In this document: piece after piece, positions 25,762 to 34,182 of the stretch
Layout of the letters: each line of letters starts with the position of its first letter
How positions within the stretch are numbered: position 1 is the stretch's first letter
Assembly (NCBI RefSeq): GCF_001580995.1
Contig: NZ_LHZU01000119.1
Location: 1 to 46,667, forward strand
Source of the DNA: Acetobacter senegalensis
Lineage (GTDB): Bacteria > Pseudomonadota > Alphaproteobacteria > Acetobacterales > Acetobacteraceae
Reading direction: 5' to 3'
Length of the DNA stretch: 46,667 nt
Program-made: the position numbers and the translations under genes
Notes under the pieces: generated by a model
What the model was told of the DNA's origin: nothing
What the model saw: only the letters and a program-made list of their open reading frames with translations
Database searches by the model: none

Positions 25762-27234
25762 ATGACCTTTCAGTCCCATGTCCCATCTCTATCCGCGTCA
25801 ACGCCAGCTCCTCTTGCTTCCCCACAGTTAGCGCGGCCATTCACATCGATTACCACCAGTCCCGCTGCCTCCACTCAGCCGCAAACCGCAGAAGCCCCGG
25901 GGCCGCCGTACGGCACAGTCGAGTTTGCGCTGGACCGGTCCGTGCGGCGCATAGATGCAGATGGCCACCTGCATATTGCGGCCTGCATCCTTTCCGCGGC
26001 CACGGTCTGCCCCTATTACGGGCACGAAATCCCGAACGCCGCAGCCCTCGGCCTTGATCCGAATGCGCTATATCAGGTGTATCGGGACCCAACAGCGCTA
26101 CAGGCCGCAGCGGCCAGCATGGCGGGCAAACCCATCCTCATGCGGCACCAGCCGGTTTCCGCGCAGGCCCACCCCAGCATGCTGACAGTCGGCGCAGTGG
26201 GCAGTGATGTTCACTTCACCCCGCCCAATCTGATCGGCAGCCTGACCATCTGGCAAAGCGCTGCCATTGCCGCCATTCAGAGCGGCCAGCAGAAAGCCGT
26301 CTCCGCCGGATACCGCTACTGCGCTGTCTCGCAAACGGGCACGCATGACGGCACGCCCTACACCCTTGTCATGGCGGATATCGTCTTTAATCACCTCGCC
26401 CTTGTCACGGAACCTCGTGTCAAAACCGCCATCATTGGTGATGCGTCTCCCGCCAATTCGTCACGCGCAAACGGCAAAAGGCCCCACACCGGCGCACCGG
26501 GCTCCGGTCCGTCGTCCATGGCTGGCGCGCGTGCTCCGGCCATCCAGCCATCCTCGGCCTCTGTTCCCTCGTTCATCGCCGCATCAGGCGGCACGGACCC
26601 GTCCAGTCCATCGCAGCCCTGCCTGCAACAGGGCGCCCTCACATCCAACAGCACAAGGCAGGCCATGCCCACACACGCACACGCCACCTCTCACGCCCAT
26701 CCGGCCGCATCTTCCTCCGTGCAGACAGACGCTTCAGCCATTCCGGCTGCTGCACACACGTCCACGGCTACACCGTCTGAAGCCACCGCCAGAACCGTAT
26801 CTTCCCTGCCAGCAGCAGCACCATTGGCAGGTTCAGGAGGTACCCAACCGCACTCTACCACCATACCGTCCTGCACGGCGGCTCAGCCCGCCCTCAGCAT
26901 GGATGCCGCCATCGCGCAGGCCGTTCAGCAGGCCGAGGCCGGGGCCATGCGCCGCATGGAAGCCCTGCATACGGCCCGCGCCGCAGTGCGCCCGTTTGTG
27001 GGGGATGTCACAATGGACAGTGCCGCCGCTGTCTATGGTTTTGCCCTGCGTGAAAACGGAGTGGACACCACCGCTCTGCCAGAAGCCGCGCTTCAGCCGC
27101 TGTTCCAGCAGTTCGCGCGCCTGCATGCGCAAACGCAGGCAGCAGGGCAGGGCGCTGCACTGGGAATGGATTCCTCAAAAACCGTTTCCTTCCGTGAAGA
27201 ATTCGGTCTCAACCGTATTACGGTGAAAGCATAA
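25762..27234 (+). CDS. DUF2213 head maturation/scaffold protein
   Basis: 490 residues. Residues 50-230 are the DUF2213 domain: [56 protein letters not shown] and [17 protein letters not shown]. It occupies the slot of the prohead protease in phages with DUF1073 portals. A long Thr/Ser/Ala/Pro-rich linker spans about 235-385. The C-terminal 100 residues are helical and scaffold-like ([32 protein letters not shown]). Fusion of processing and scaffolding functions is inferred. Confidence 0.85.
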   Translation: MTFQSHVPSLSASTPAPLASPQLARPFTSITTSPAASTQPQTAEAPGPPYGTVEFALDRSVRRIDADGHLHIAACILSAATVCPYYGHEIPNAAALGLDPNALYQVYRDPTALQAAAASMAGKPILMRHQPVSAQAHPSMLTVGAVGSDVHFTPPNLIGSLTIWQSAAIAAIQSGQQKAVSAGYRYCAVSQTGTHDGTPYTLVMADIVFNHLALVTEPRVKTAIIGDASPANSSRANGKRPHTGAPGSGPSSMAGARAPAIQPSSASVPSFIAASGGTDPSSPSQPCLQQGALTSNSTRQAMPTHAHATSHAHPAASSSVQTDASAIPAAAHTSTATPSEATARTVSSLPAAAPLAGSGGTQPHSTTIPSCTAAQPALSMDAAIAQAVQQAEAGAMRRMEALHTARAAVRPFVGDVTMDSAAAVYGFALRENGVDTTALPEAALQPLFQQFARLHAQTQAAGQGAALGMDSSKTVSFREEFGLNRITVKA

Positions 27235-27237
27235 CTC

Positions 27238-27741
27238 ATGGCGTTTCAGACACAGATCACCAGCCAGCCCGCGCCTGCCGTGCCGGGAGATTTCGCCTCT
27301 CTCAACCCCACCGCCACCTTCCCGGCAGGCGATGGCGCTCTGGTGGCCGCCAGCGGCGGTTGTGCAGTAGGCGCGTTCGGGTGGGTGCAGAGTGATGGCC
27401 GCAGCGTGGCCAACACCCCGCCCAACGGCACCACCACCGCGCCAGATGGTTTTGTGCATCGTGACCTTACGGGCCAGGTCACCAGTTTTTCTGATGAAGC
27501 CAGCCTGATCATTCCGGAAGGCTTTCCCGTAACCCTGTTCACGGCGGGGGATTTCTGGGCCACCAGCACCACTGCCGCCACACCGGGGCAGGCAGTGTTC
27601 GCCTCCACCACCAACGGCAGTATTGCCACCGGCACGGCGGGCAGCACAGTGCCAGATGCCGTGCAAACGTCTTTTGTCACCGCCTCCACCTGTAGCGCGG
27701 GTGAACTTGTCAAACTCTCCACATGGAGCCACGCAGTATGA
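27238..27741 (+). CDS. Head structural cement protein
   Basis: 167 residues, rich in Gly, Ala, Thr and Ser, with a beta-rich pattern (GCAVGAFGWVQSDG, GFVHRDLTGQVTSF, GFPVTLFTAGDFWATST). This fits the gp24-like structural cement or decoration proteins found between DUF2213 and DUF2184 genes. It would stabilise the capsid lattice from outside. It begins three bases after the previous stop and overlaps the capsid gene start. Confidence 0.75.
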   Translation: MAFQTQITSQPAPAVPGDFASLNPTATFPAGDGALVAASGGCAVGAFGWVQSDGRSVANTPPNGTTTAPDGFVHRDLTGQVTSFSDEASLIIPEGFPVTLFTAGDFWATSTTAATPGQAVFASTTNGSIATGTAGSTVPDAVQTSFVTASTCSAGELVKLSTWSHAV

Positions 27742-28775
27742 GCCTCTTCCCTTCAGAACTGGCGGAACTCAACCGCCTTGGCTTCATCATGCCGCAGGCC
27801 CGCGGCATGATCGCCAACGCGCTGCTGGCAACAGATGCCATGGCGCTGGATGCCCAGCCTACCCTGTCCACCAGTGCCAATGCCGGTATTCCGGCTTTCA
27901 TGAGCGCATGGGTTGATCCGGCCCTCATCAAGGTGGCCTTCGCCCCCATGCGCGCGGCAGAACTGCTGGGCGAGGTCCGCAAGGGCGATTGGGTTACCCG
28001 CACCGCCATTTTCCCCATGCTTGAAACCACTGGTGAAATCAGCAGTTATGGGGACTGGAACGCAAACGGGCAGGTCAGCCTCAACCCTTCCTACCCTGAA
28101 CGTCAGTCCTACCATTATCAAGTCTTCCTCTTCTGGGGGGAAATGGAACTGGCGCTGGCAGGGCAGGCGCGCCTGCAATGGGTGGCCAGCCTGCGTGAAG
28201 CCGCAGCCCTCAAGCTCAACAAGTTCCAGAACCAGACTTACTTTTTTGGTGTCAGTGGCCTGCGCCTGTATGGCTACCTGAATGATCCACGCCTACCCGC
28301 CGCCATTACGCCCGCCATCAAGGCCGCAGGCGGTACAACGTGGGATACCGCCACGCCGGAAGAACGGCAGGATGATGTGATCGCCCTCATCAACCAGCTC
28401 CGTAAACAGACCGCCGGGCTGGTGGATACGGAAACCCCCATGGTGCTGGGCCTCTCCCCCACGCGCATGGGTCTGCTCACCCGCCGTAACAGCTTTGGTC
28501 TTTCTGCGGCGTCTCTGCTGAAAGATACCTACCCCAATCTGCGTTTTGTGCAGGCTGTCGAGTATGGAGATGTAACCGGAAGCACCGTGCAGACCATGCA
28601 GATCATGGCCGAACATGTGGACGCCCAGAAAACGGCGGAAACCGCCTTTACGGAAAAACTGCGCGCCCACGCCGTGGTGACAGATGCCTCCGCCTGGAAG
28701 CAGAAACTCTCGCAGGGCACATGGGGCGCCATCATCTACATGCCCGCTGGCATTGCCACCATGACAGGCCTGTAA
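27738..28775 (+). CDS. Major capsid protein, DUF2184 type
   Basis: 345 residues from the ATG at 27738, overlapping the previous TGA (ATGA). Typical DUF2184 blocks: FMSAWVDPALIKVAFAPMRA, GEVRKGDWVTRTAIFPMLE, GEISSYGDWNANGQVSLNPS, YHYQVFLFWGEMELALA and FQNQTYFFGVSGLRLYGYLN. It forms the HK97-fold shell. A two-part hairpin follows its stop (28794-28838). Confidence 0.92.
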   Translation: MSLFPSELAELNRLGFIMPQARGMIANALLATDAMALDAQPTLSTSANAGIPAFMSAWVDPALIKVAFAPMRAAELLGEVRKGDWVTRTAIFPMLETTGEISSYGDWNANGQVSLNPSYPERQSYHYQVFLFWGEMELALAGQARLQWVASLREAAALKLNKFQNQTYFFGVSGLRLYGYLNDPRLPAAITPAIKAAGGTTWDTATPEERQDDVIALINQLRKQTAGLVDTETPMVLGLSPTRMGLLTRRNSFGLSAASLLKDTYPNLRFVQAVEYGDVTGSTVQTMQIMAEHVDAQKTAETAFTEKLRAHAVVTDASAWKQKLSQGTWGAIIYMPAGIATMTGL

Positions 28776-28793
28776 ACCACACGCCCACAAGGG

Positions 28794-28838
28794 GATGTTT
28801 TACACAGAGCTTTCACAATCCCTCTGAAAAAAAACATC
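28794..28838 (+). other. Hairpin after the capsid gene
   Basis: GATGTTTT (28794-28801) pairs with AAAACATC (28831-28838), and inside CAGAG (28805-28809) pairs with CTCTG (28822-28826). It sits just after the capsid stop. It could protect the capsid transcript's 3' end or reduce read-through. Confidence 0.5.
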
Positions 28839-28877
28839 TCCTTCCCTAAAACTTTCCCGAACAGACGGATCTTCCCT

Positions 28878-29198
28878 ATGGCATCACCCGCAACCGTTAC
28901 CATCGGCTGCAAACTGCCCAATGGCCTTGTTCTGGCATTGGATGAAACCCGCCACACACTGGCTGGCACACGCGCTTCCGCCGTGGTGGGTGGCTACGGC
29001 CTTACCCCTGTCCCGGCAGATTTCTGGGCAGCGTGGTCCCGCCAGTATGCAGCGTTTCCGCCCTTGCAGCAGGGGCTGATTTTTGCACAGCCCACGGTGG
29101 ATAAAGCCGCAGCGCAGGCGCGCGAACACGCCGCCCTTCGCACCGGTCTGGAACCCATCAACCCGCAAACTCCGGCCCCCGGCATCATCCCCGCCTGA
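28878..29198 (+). CDS. Small phage head protein, 106 aa
   Basis: Begins MASPATVTIGCKLPNGLVL, a pattern (TIGCKLP.GL.L) known from small head-associated proteins next to capsid genes. The centre has VVGGYGLTPVPADFWAAWSR, and the C-terminal half is helical and Ala-rich with a Pro-rich end. It probably belongs to the capsid-to-connector region, but its exact role is unknown. No clear ribosome site precedes the ATG. Confidence 0.68.
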   Translation: MASPATVTIGCKLPNGLVLALDETRHTLAGTRASAVVGGYGLTPVPADFWAAWSRQYAAFPPLQQGLIFAQPTVDKAAAQAREHAALRTGLEPINPQTPAPGIIPA

Positions 29199-29202
29199 AT
29201 AA

Positions 29203-29730
<528 letters not shown>

Positions 29731-29757
29731 TATAAATTCGCGCTATTACATTTTACA

Positions 29758-29868
29758 GAAACAGGTTTTGTAAAATGGTCAAGGACAGGACTTTATAGTC
29801 CTTTTGCACCGCAGAGCCCTTTGGTCTCTGGATCAGATACCTGCCCATCAGGATGCAAAACCTGTTTC
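29758..29868. other. 111-base multi-hairpin element
   Basis: GAAACAGGTTTTG (29758-29770) and CAAAACCTGTTTC (29856-29868) form a perfect 13-base inverted repeat around 85 bases. Inside lie three smaller hairpins: AGGACT/AGTCCT (29787-29802, loop TTAT), CAGAG/CTCTG (29812-29830) and CCTG/CAGG (29840-29852). The outline is a closed multibranch like a cloverleaf, but it lacks tRNA signature bases. It may be a cis-acting RNA in the structural transcript or a small inverted-repeat (MITE-like) element. No target duplication is seen. Confidence 0.6.
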
Positions 29869-29995
29869 CACCCATCAAAATTGCGCTCCCTTTTGCGTAG
29901 TGGGCCTCTCATCCACCGCTCCCAAAACCCCTGCGGGTGCTCCGCCAGCGTTTTCGTCCGCTATCCCTTAGGTTTTTCACAGACAGGACACCTGC

Positions 29996-30703
29996 ATGAT
30001 CCTTACGCTGCAAGGCGGAGCACAGGCGCGTACCCTCCTGCGCATGCTGGCCGCCGGATCGTCCCGGCCCGGTGCTGACACGGCTCCCGCCGCGCAGGGG
30101 AACCAGCCCTCGTACGCAACAAGTCCCTCGGCTTCAACCGGCACACAGTATGCGGAAATGTCTGGTTCACACACCCAGAATCCCAACCTGTCAAACACGT
30201 CATTCCAAAGCACAGCACGCAACCCATCATCCGGTGCAGCGTCCACGTCCTGCACCGCATCAGTAAAAGCAGGGTTTCTACGGGGCAGATCTTACCCGAA
30301 TGGCACGCCGGTCGCTGCCATTGCTGCCGTGCAGGAATTTGGTGCTGTCATCCGCAAGGCAACATCCCGGAGCGGTGCCGTATCCATCGTTATTCCGCCC
30401 CGGCCATTCATGCGGGCGGCCGTGGCGCAGGATGCTCCAAAATGGAAAGAAATCTTCCGTCAGGCTCTTGCTGAAAGCCTCGCAGCGAGCCACCAACCAG
30501 AGGCTACACGCCGTATTCTGAACACGCCCACCACTGCCTTGCAGCGCACCGGCCAAGCCATGCAGGCCAGCATCACCCACGCCATTCAGGCCGTCCATAC
30601 GCCACCCAACAGCCGGGCTACCATCCACCATAAAGGGTCTGATAAACCGCTTGAAGACACAAAAACACTTCTAAACAGCGTCTCTTTTCAGGTGCAGTCA
30701 TGA
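29996..30703 (+). CDS. Phage tail completion/virion morphogenesis protein
   Basis: 235 residues. The core (VKAGFLRGRSYPNGTPVAAI, AAVQEFGAVI, IPPRPFMRAAVAQDAPKWKE, LQRTGQAMQASITHAIQAVH) and the ending TIHHKGSDKPLEDTKTLLNSVSF followed by VQ fit the gpS or HK97 gp10-like tail completion family. Residues 22-85 are a Ser/Thr/Asn-rich insertion absent from compact homologues. The ATG lies in a region without strong ribosome site. It overlaps the next gene by four bases. Confidence 0.78.
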   Translation: MILTLQGGAQARTLLRMLAAGSSRPGADTAPAAQGNQPSYATSPSASTGTQYAEMSGSHTQNPNLSNTSFQSTARNPSSGAASTSCTASVKAGFLRGRSYPNGTPVAAIAAVQEFGAVIRKATSRSGAVSIVIPPRPFMRAAVAQDAPKWKEIFRQALAESLAASHQPEATRRILNTPTTALQRTGQAMQASITHAIQAVHTPPNSRATIHHKGSDKPLEDTKTLLNSVSFQVQS

Positions 30704-31074
30704 ATGGCCTGTTCGGCATCGCGGCAGCGGCAACCACGGCTCTGCTGCCATCAATCCTAGCCACCTTGCGGGTGCAGGATGGCACCATCACGCTGCCAGA
30801 TGGCTCCGTGCAGCCGTGCTATACGGATGTGCTTGTCACTATCAAGGTGCAGGCCGCCACCAGCGCGGATCTCATACAAACGGCTGGGCTCAACCAGAGT
30901 TCTGAAAACCGATTGGTCTATCTGCCCGGTCTTATCAAAGGGCTGGACCGTACCCATCAGTTTGGGGGAGACAGTCTGTTTTTTGAAGGCGCGGAATGGC
31001 TGGTCACAAGCCAGCCCGAAACATGGGGAGGCGGCCAATGGTCCAAACTTCTCGTCACCCGGCAACTGTCATGA
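30700..31074 (+). CDS. Phage neck-region hypothetical protein, 124 aa
   Basis: Begins MNGLFGIAAAATTALLPSIL (a hydrophobic stretch), then beta-strand-like CYTDVLVTIKVQAATSADLI, ENRLVYLPGL and WLVTSQPETWGGGQWSKLLV. ATGA overlaps at both ends indicate tight coupling with neck and tail genes. By position it is a head-tail joining protein; I do not recognise a named domain. Confidence 0.7.
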   Translation: MNGLFGIAAAATTALLPSILATLRVQDGTITLPDGSVQPCYTDVLVTIKVQAATSADLIQTAGLNQSSENRLVYLPGLIKGLDRTHQFGGDSLFFEGAEWLVTSQPETWGGGQWSKLLVTRQLS

Positions 31075-31889
31075 CCATCCAGCCCGTTACGGCCAGCATC
31101 ACCACGGCGCTAAGGGAGTTCCTCCGTGCCGTTTTGCCACTAGGTCTGCCGGTGCAACTGGCACAGCAGAACCGCACCGTCGCCCCCGCAGGCCCGTTCG
31201 TTCTGCTTACTCTTCTCACACGCCAGCCACTCGCCACTGTTGCCCAAACAGAAACAGAAGCCATAACGATCCTGAGCGTGCCGGAGGAGGTGAGGGTGCA
31301 GGTCAGCATCTTCGGGCCCGGCGCGGGGGATAACGCCCAGAGTATCGCTACCCTGTTCCGCACGGACTGGGCATGCCGTTATTTTGAAAACCTGTTTCAA
31401 AATAATAAGGAAGAACAGTCATTAGACGCAGAACCGTCCCTCGGCACAGCCGCAGAGTGGCTGGAAAAATACGCTCCCGTCGCACCAGAACCTCCCGCTG
31501 CCGCTCAGTCCCATCCTCTCCCGGGTGAAGCCCCGAAACCGGGCAGTGAACGCCCTCTTACACCCTTATCACGCACGCCCCCTCCCAGCGCGGAGGCGTT
31601 TCCTCAAAACGCTCCATGCCAGAATACAGGGCCTTGCAACGCCTTTCCGGCATCGGTGCCGGCACAACCGGGCGCTCCATGCTACGCACCGGCCCGCATT
31701 GTCCCACTTTATGCCGGGCCGCCACGGCAGATGCCTTTTGTAAATGGTGAACGCCAGTTTGAAGAACATTGGCTTCTGGACCTGCATTGTCAGGTGCGCA
31801 CCACTCTTACGCTTCCCACCACCACGGCCAGCGCCGCCAGCCTTGCGCTGATATGCGCAGATACCCTCACGGATGAGCCCCCTGCATGA
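31071..31889 (+). CDS. Tail terminator-like protein, LIC_12616 type, with insertion
   Basis: 272 residues from the ATG at 31071 (ATGA overlap). Residues 8-107 (ITTALREFLRAVLPLGLPVQ, EEVRVQVSIFGPGAGDNAQS, ATLFRTDWACRYF) and 208-272 (IVPLYAGPPRQMPFVNGERQ, EEHWLLDLHCQVRTTLTLP) form the two halves of a LIC_12616-like tail-terminator fold. Between them is a 100-residue Pro/Ala/Ser-rich insertion (about 110-207). The protein would cap the tail tube at the neck. Confidence 0.74.
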   Translation: MTIQPVTASITTALREFLRAVLPLGLPVQLAQQNRTVAPAGPFVLLTLLTRQPLATVAQTETEAITILSVPEEVRVQVSIFGPGAGDNAQSIATLFRTDWACRYFENLFQNNKEEQSLDAEPSLGTAAEWLEKYAPVAPEPPAAAQSHPLPGEAPKPGSERPLTPLSRTPPPSAEAFPQNAPCQNTGPCNAFPASVPAQPGAPCYAPARIVPLYAGPPRQMPFVNGERQFEEHWLLDLHCQVRTTLTLPTTTASAASLALICADTLTDEPPA

Positions 31890-33043
31890 CCCTACCCATC
31901 AGTTCCCTTGTTTCCGTCACGCCGGGCGTGATCTCCCCCGGTGGCACCGTCAGTCTGCTGACCGGCATGCTGTTCTCCACACATGCCGCGCTGTCCTCCG
32001 GCGTTTCAGTGTTCACCTCGGCGGCGGATGTCGCAACGTTATGTGGCGCTTCCAGCCCGGAAGCCGCCATCGCCAGCGTGTATTTTTCAGCCTATACCAA
32101 CGCGCAGGATACGCCTGAAAAACTCTATATTTTTCAAATTCCTGCCACCCCGACGGATGCAGAATACGGCACTTACCTCAGCACTGCTGCTGTAACGGTG
32201 AGTGACTGGGCACCCTTCCTGTTTGCACAGGAACCCTCAGCCGCTGCAAAAACACAAATCGCTACCTGGATGGCCGCCAACCCCAACCGATACTGGGGTG
32301 TTGTGCCAGATGCAGATGCCACGATCCTCAGCCCCAACGCCACCGACAGTTTCGGTTCAACCGTCAAGGCGCAGTCCACGCCCGGCATGACCTGCCTGTG
32401 CAATAAGGATGGCACGGGCCTTCTGGCCGGGGCGCTGTGTCTGGGCTGGGCGGCCAGCCTCAACCCGCAACGCACGGGTGGCCGTACCACCCTGATGTTC
32501 CGCAACAATGGCGGCGTGACCCCGGCTAACCTCACGCCATCTCAGGCAGAGGCCCTGCTGGCTAACGGCTACAGCTTTTACGGCAGCTATAAAAGCACGG
32601 ACAGCACATTCAGTTTTCTCAATAACGGGGCGGTCTCCGGTCCGTTCGGTTGGGCAGATAGCTACATCAATCAGATCTGGATGAACGCCAGCTTCCAGTC
32701 AGATCTGCTGACCCTGTTCTCCAGCGTTGGTCAAATCCCCTATACCACACAAGGGGATTCCCTGATCGCCACTGCCGTGCAGGGCACCATTGATACCGCT
32801 CTGGCGTTCGGGGCCATCCAGCCCAATGTCACCCTTTCCGCGGCGGAGGCACAGGCCGTCAACGCACAGGCAGGCCGCACCATTGATAGCGTGCTCTCTA
32901 CCCGTGGCTGGTATCTGCTGCCCGGCGCGTCCTCCGCTTCCGCCAGCACCCGCGCCAGCCGTGGCGCCGTGCAGGGGCGCTTCTTCTACACGGATGGAGA
33001 GTCCGTGCAGTCCATCACTCTGGCATCGGTAGAGGTTCAGTAA
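31886..33043 (+). CDS. Contractile tail sheath, DUF3383 type
   Basis: 385 residues. Opens with SLVSVTPGVISPGGTVSLLT, then SGVSVFTSAADVATLCGASS and PEAAIASVYFSAYTNAQDTP, the standard N-terminus of DUF3383 sheath proteins. Later blocks include MFRNNGGVTPANLTPSQAEA and GPFGWADSYINQIWMNASFQ, and the end carries RGWYLLPGASS. Its presence makes the tail a contractile (myovirus-like) one. ATGA overlap with the previous gene. Confidence 0.92.
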   Translation: MTLPISSLVSVTPGVISPGGTVSLLTGMLFSTHAALSSGVSVFTSAADVATLCGASSPEAAIASVYFSAYTNAQDTPEKLYIFQIPATPTDAEYGTYLSTAAVTVSDWAPFLFAQEPSAAAKTQIATWMAANPNRYWGVVPDADATILSPNATDSFGSTVKAQSTPGMTCLCNKDGTGLLAGALCLGWAASLNPQRTGGRTTLMFRNNGGVTPANLTPSQAEALLANGYSFYGSYKSTDSTFSFLNNGAVSGPFGWADSYINQIWMNASFQSDLLTLFSSVGQIPYTTQGDSLIATAVQGTIDTALAFGAIQPNVTLSAAEAQAVNAQAGRTIDSVLSTRGWYLLPGASSASASTRASRGAVQGRFFYTDGESVQSITLASVEVQ

Positions 33044-33045
33044 TC

Positions 33046-33483
33046 ATGGCCGATTATGATATTACAGCCGCCAACTCGGTTTTTACCATCACGGTTCCGG
33101 GTCTGTATAACGCGCCCATAACATTGCAGAACTACGCCGCAGACCGTGCTTTTGAAACAGAAGCGCGTGAACTGGCTGAAACGGCCATGAGCATTGATGG
33201 TTACCTCAATGCAGGCTGGGTGCCCAACCCCGTAACGCAGACCATTGCGCTGGCCGCCAGTAGTGAAAGTGCTTTGGTATTTGAAGCCATTGTCATGGCG
33301 CAGGACTCCCGCCGAGGTCTGTACCGCATGGGGGCTGAAATCCAGATCCCGGCCATTGGCCGTAAATATACCATGGTGCGTGGCCTGCTGCGGTCTATTG
33401 TCAGCATTCCCGGCGCAGGCCGCGTGCTGGAAGCCCGGCATTTTGAAATCACGTGGGAGCGTGTTCTGCCCGCCGCCATTTAA
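33046..33483 (+). CDS. Tail tube protein, DUF3277 type
   Basis: 145 residues: YDITAANSVFTITVPGLYNA, APITLQNYAADRAFETEA and GAEIQIPAIGRKYTMVRGLL, matching the DUF3277 (KPP10-type) tube family. It stacks in hexameric rings inside the sheath. It starts three bases after the sheath stop, the usual sheath-tube order. Confidence 0.9.
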   Translation: MADYDITAANSVFTITVPGLYNAPITLQNYAADRAFETEARELAETAMSIDGYLNAGWVPNPVTQTIALAASSESALVFEAIVMAQDSRRGLYRMGAEIQIPAIGRKYTMVRGLLRSIVSIPGAGRVLEARHFEITWERVLPAAI

Positions 33484-33503
33484 GCGGCAGAAAGGAAGAG
33501 CCC

Positions 33504-33962
33504 ATGAAAACCATTGATTACACACATAGCAAACCCGGTGCCGATCACGGCAAACGCTTCTGCCTGACCCGCATGGATGCCTTCGCTGCAGATCAGTGGG
33601 CGCGGCACGCTCTTCAGGCTGCCATACGCGGTGGCGCACGCATTGGGGCTGATCTGGCAGAGGCCGGTGTGGCCGGACTAGCCAGTCTGGGGATAGAGAT
33701 TTTCGGGTTCATGGAAGAAGCCGATCTTGATAAAGCCCTCAACCGCCTGATGCAGTGCGTCACCATCCGCCCCGACCCCGCCAACCCGGATCTGACCCGC
33801 GCCGTTATTGCCGCCGATTTTGAAGAACCGGAAACACTGGGCATGGTGCGTTCTGAAGTGTTCCGTCTGCATGTGGGTTTTTTACTGGCCGCCGCACACC
33901 AGCTTTTCCCCGTTGTGGCGGCCCTGCTGGGAGAAACAACGCCCCGCCCGTCCACTGCGTAA
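33504..33962 (+). CDS. Tail assembly chaperone, first frame
   Basis: 152 residues from the ATG at 33504 (AAGGAAGAG upstream). Domain: GKRFCLTRMDAFAADQWARH, GVAGLASLGIEIFGFMEEAD, LDKALNRLMQCVTIRPDP. This is the small helical protein encoded between tube and tape measure that coats the tape measure during tail assembly. A slippery T_TTC_CCC at codons 135-136 can shift ribosomes into the next frame, making a longer form of about 203 residues, as in lambda gpG/gpGT. Confidence 0.82.
   Translation: MKTIDYTHSKPGADHGKRFCLTRMDAFAADQWARHALQAAIRGGARIGADLAEAGVAGLASLGIEIFGFMEEADLDKALNRLMQCVTIRPDPANPDLTRAVIAADFEEPETLGMVRSEVFRLHVGFLLAAAHQLFPVVAALLGETTPRPSTA
33905..33911 (+). promoter_or_regulatory. Candidate -1 frameshift site T_TTC_CCC
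   Basis: In the chaperone frame the codons TTC and CCC can re-pair one base back as TTT and CCC. The -1 frame stays open from before this site to 34112. A weak hairpin (33912-33916 with 33936-33940) follows directly. Confidence 0.6.
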
Positions 33963-34114
33963 ACATCTCTTCTGCGCTGGCCATGGTTCTGTCCTCCGGC
34001 CTGGCGACCCTGCGGGACCTCAAAACGGTTTATGACAGTGAAGACCTTTATACCCTTCTTGAAGTGGCCTCCGTCACGAACTGGAACACGGCGCAGGCCC
34101 GCAATACGCCCTAA
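33911..34114 (+). CDS. Tail assembly chaperone, frameshift extension
   Basis: 67 codons in the -1 frame relative to the chaperone, ending at TAA 34112-34114. The second half reads LATLRDLKTVYDSEDLYTLL, then EVASVTNWNTAQAR. The LYxLLEV pattern followed by a conserved WN is like the T domains that follow tail chaperones. The only internal ATG (33983) has no ribosome site, so independent translation is less likely than frameshifting. Without the shift this region has no start. Confidence 0.62.
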   Translation, partial: RCGGPAGRNNAPPVHCVNISSALAMVLSSGLATLRDLKTVYDSEDLYTLLEVASVTNWNTAQARNTP

Positions 34115-34182
34115 AGCCACATGGCCTCCTTCTCTGGCGGCTGGTAGACCAGTTTTAAAACATCTAGCAAGGAACACCCATA

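Noticed and set aside
29758-29868. tRNA gene
   Set aside because: The cloverleaf-like outline lacks an acceptor end, T-loop GTTC and D-loop signature bases, and its outer stem is 13 pairs, not seven.
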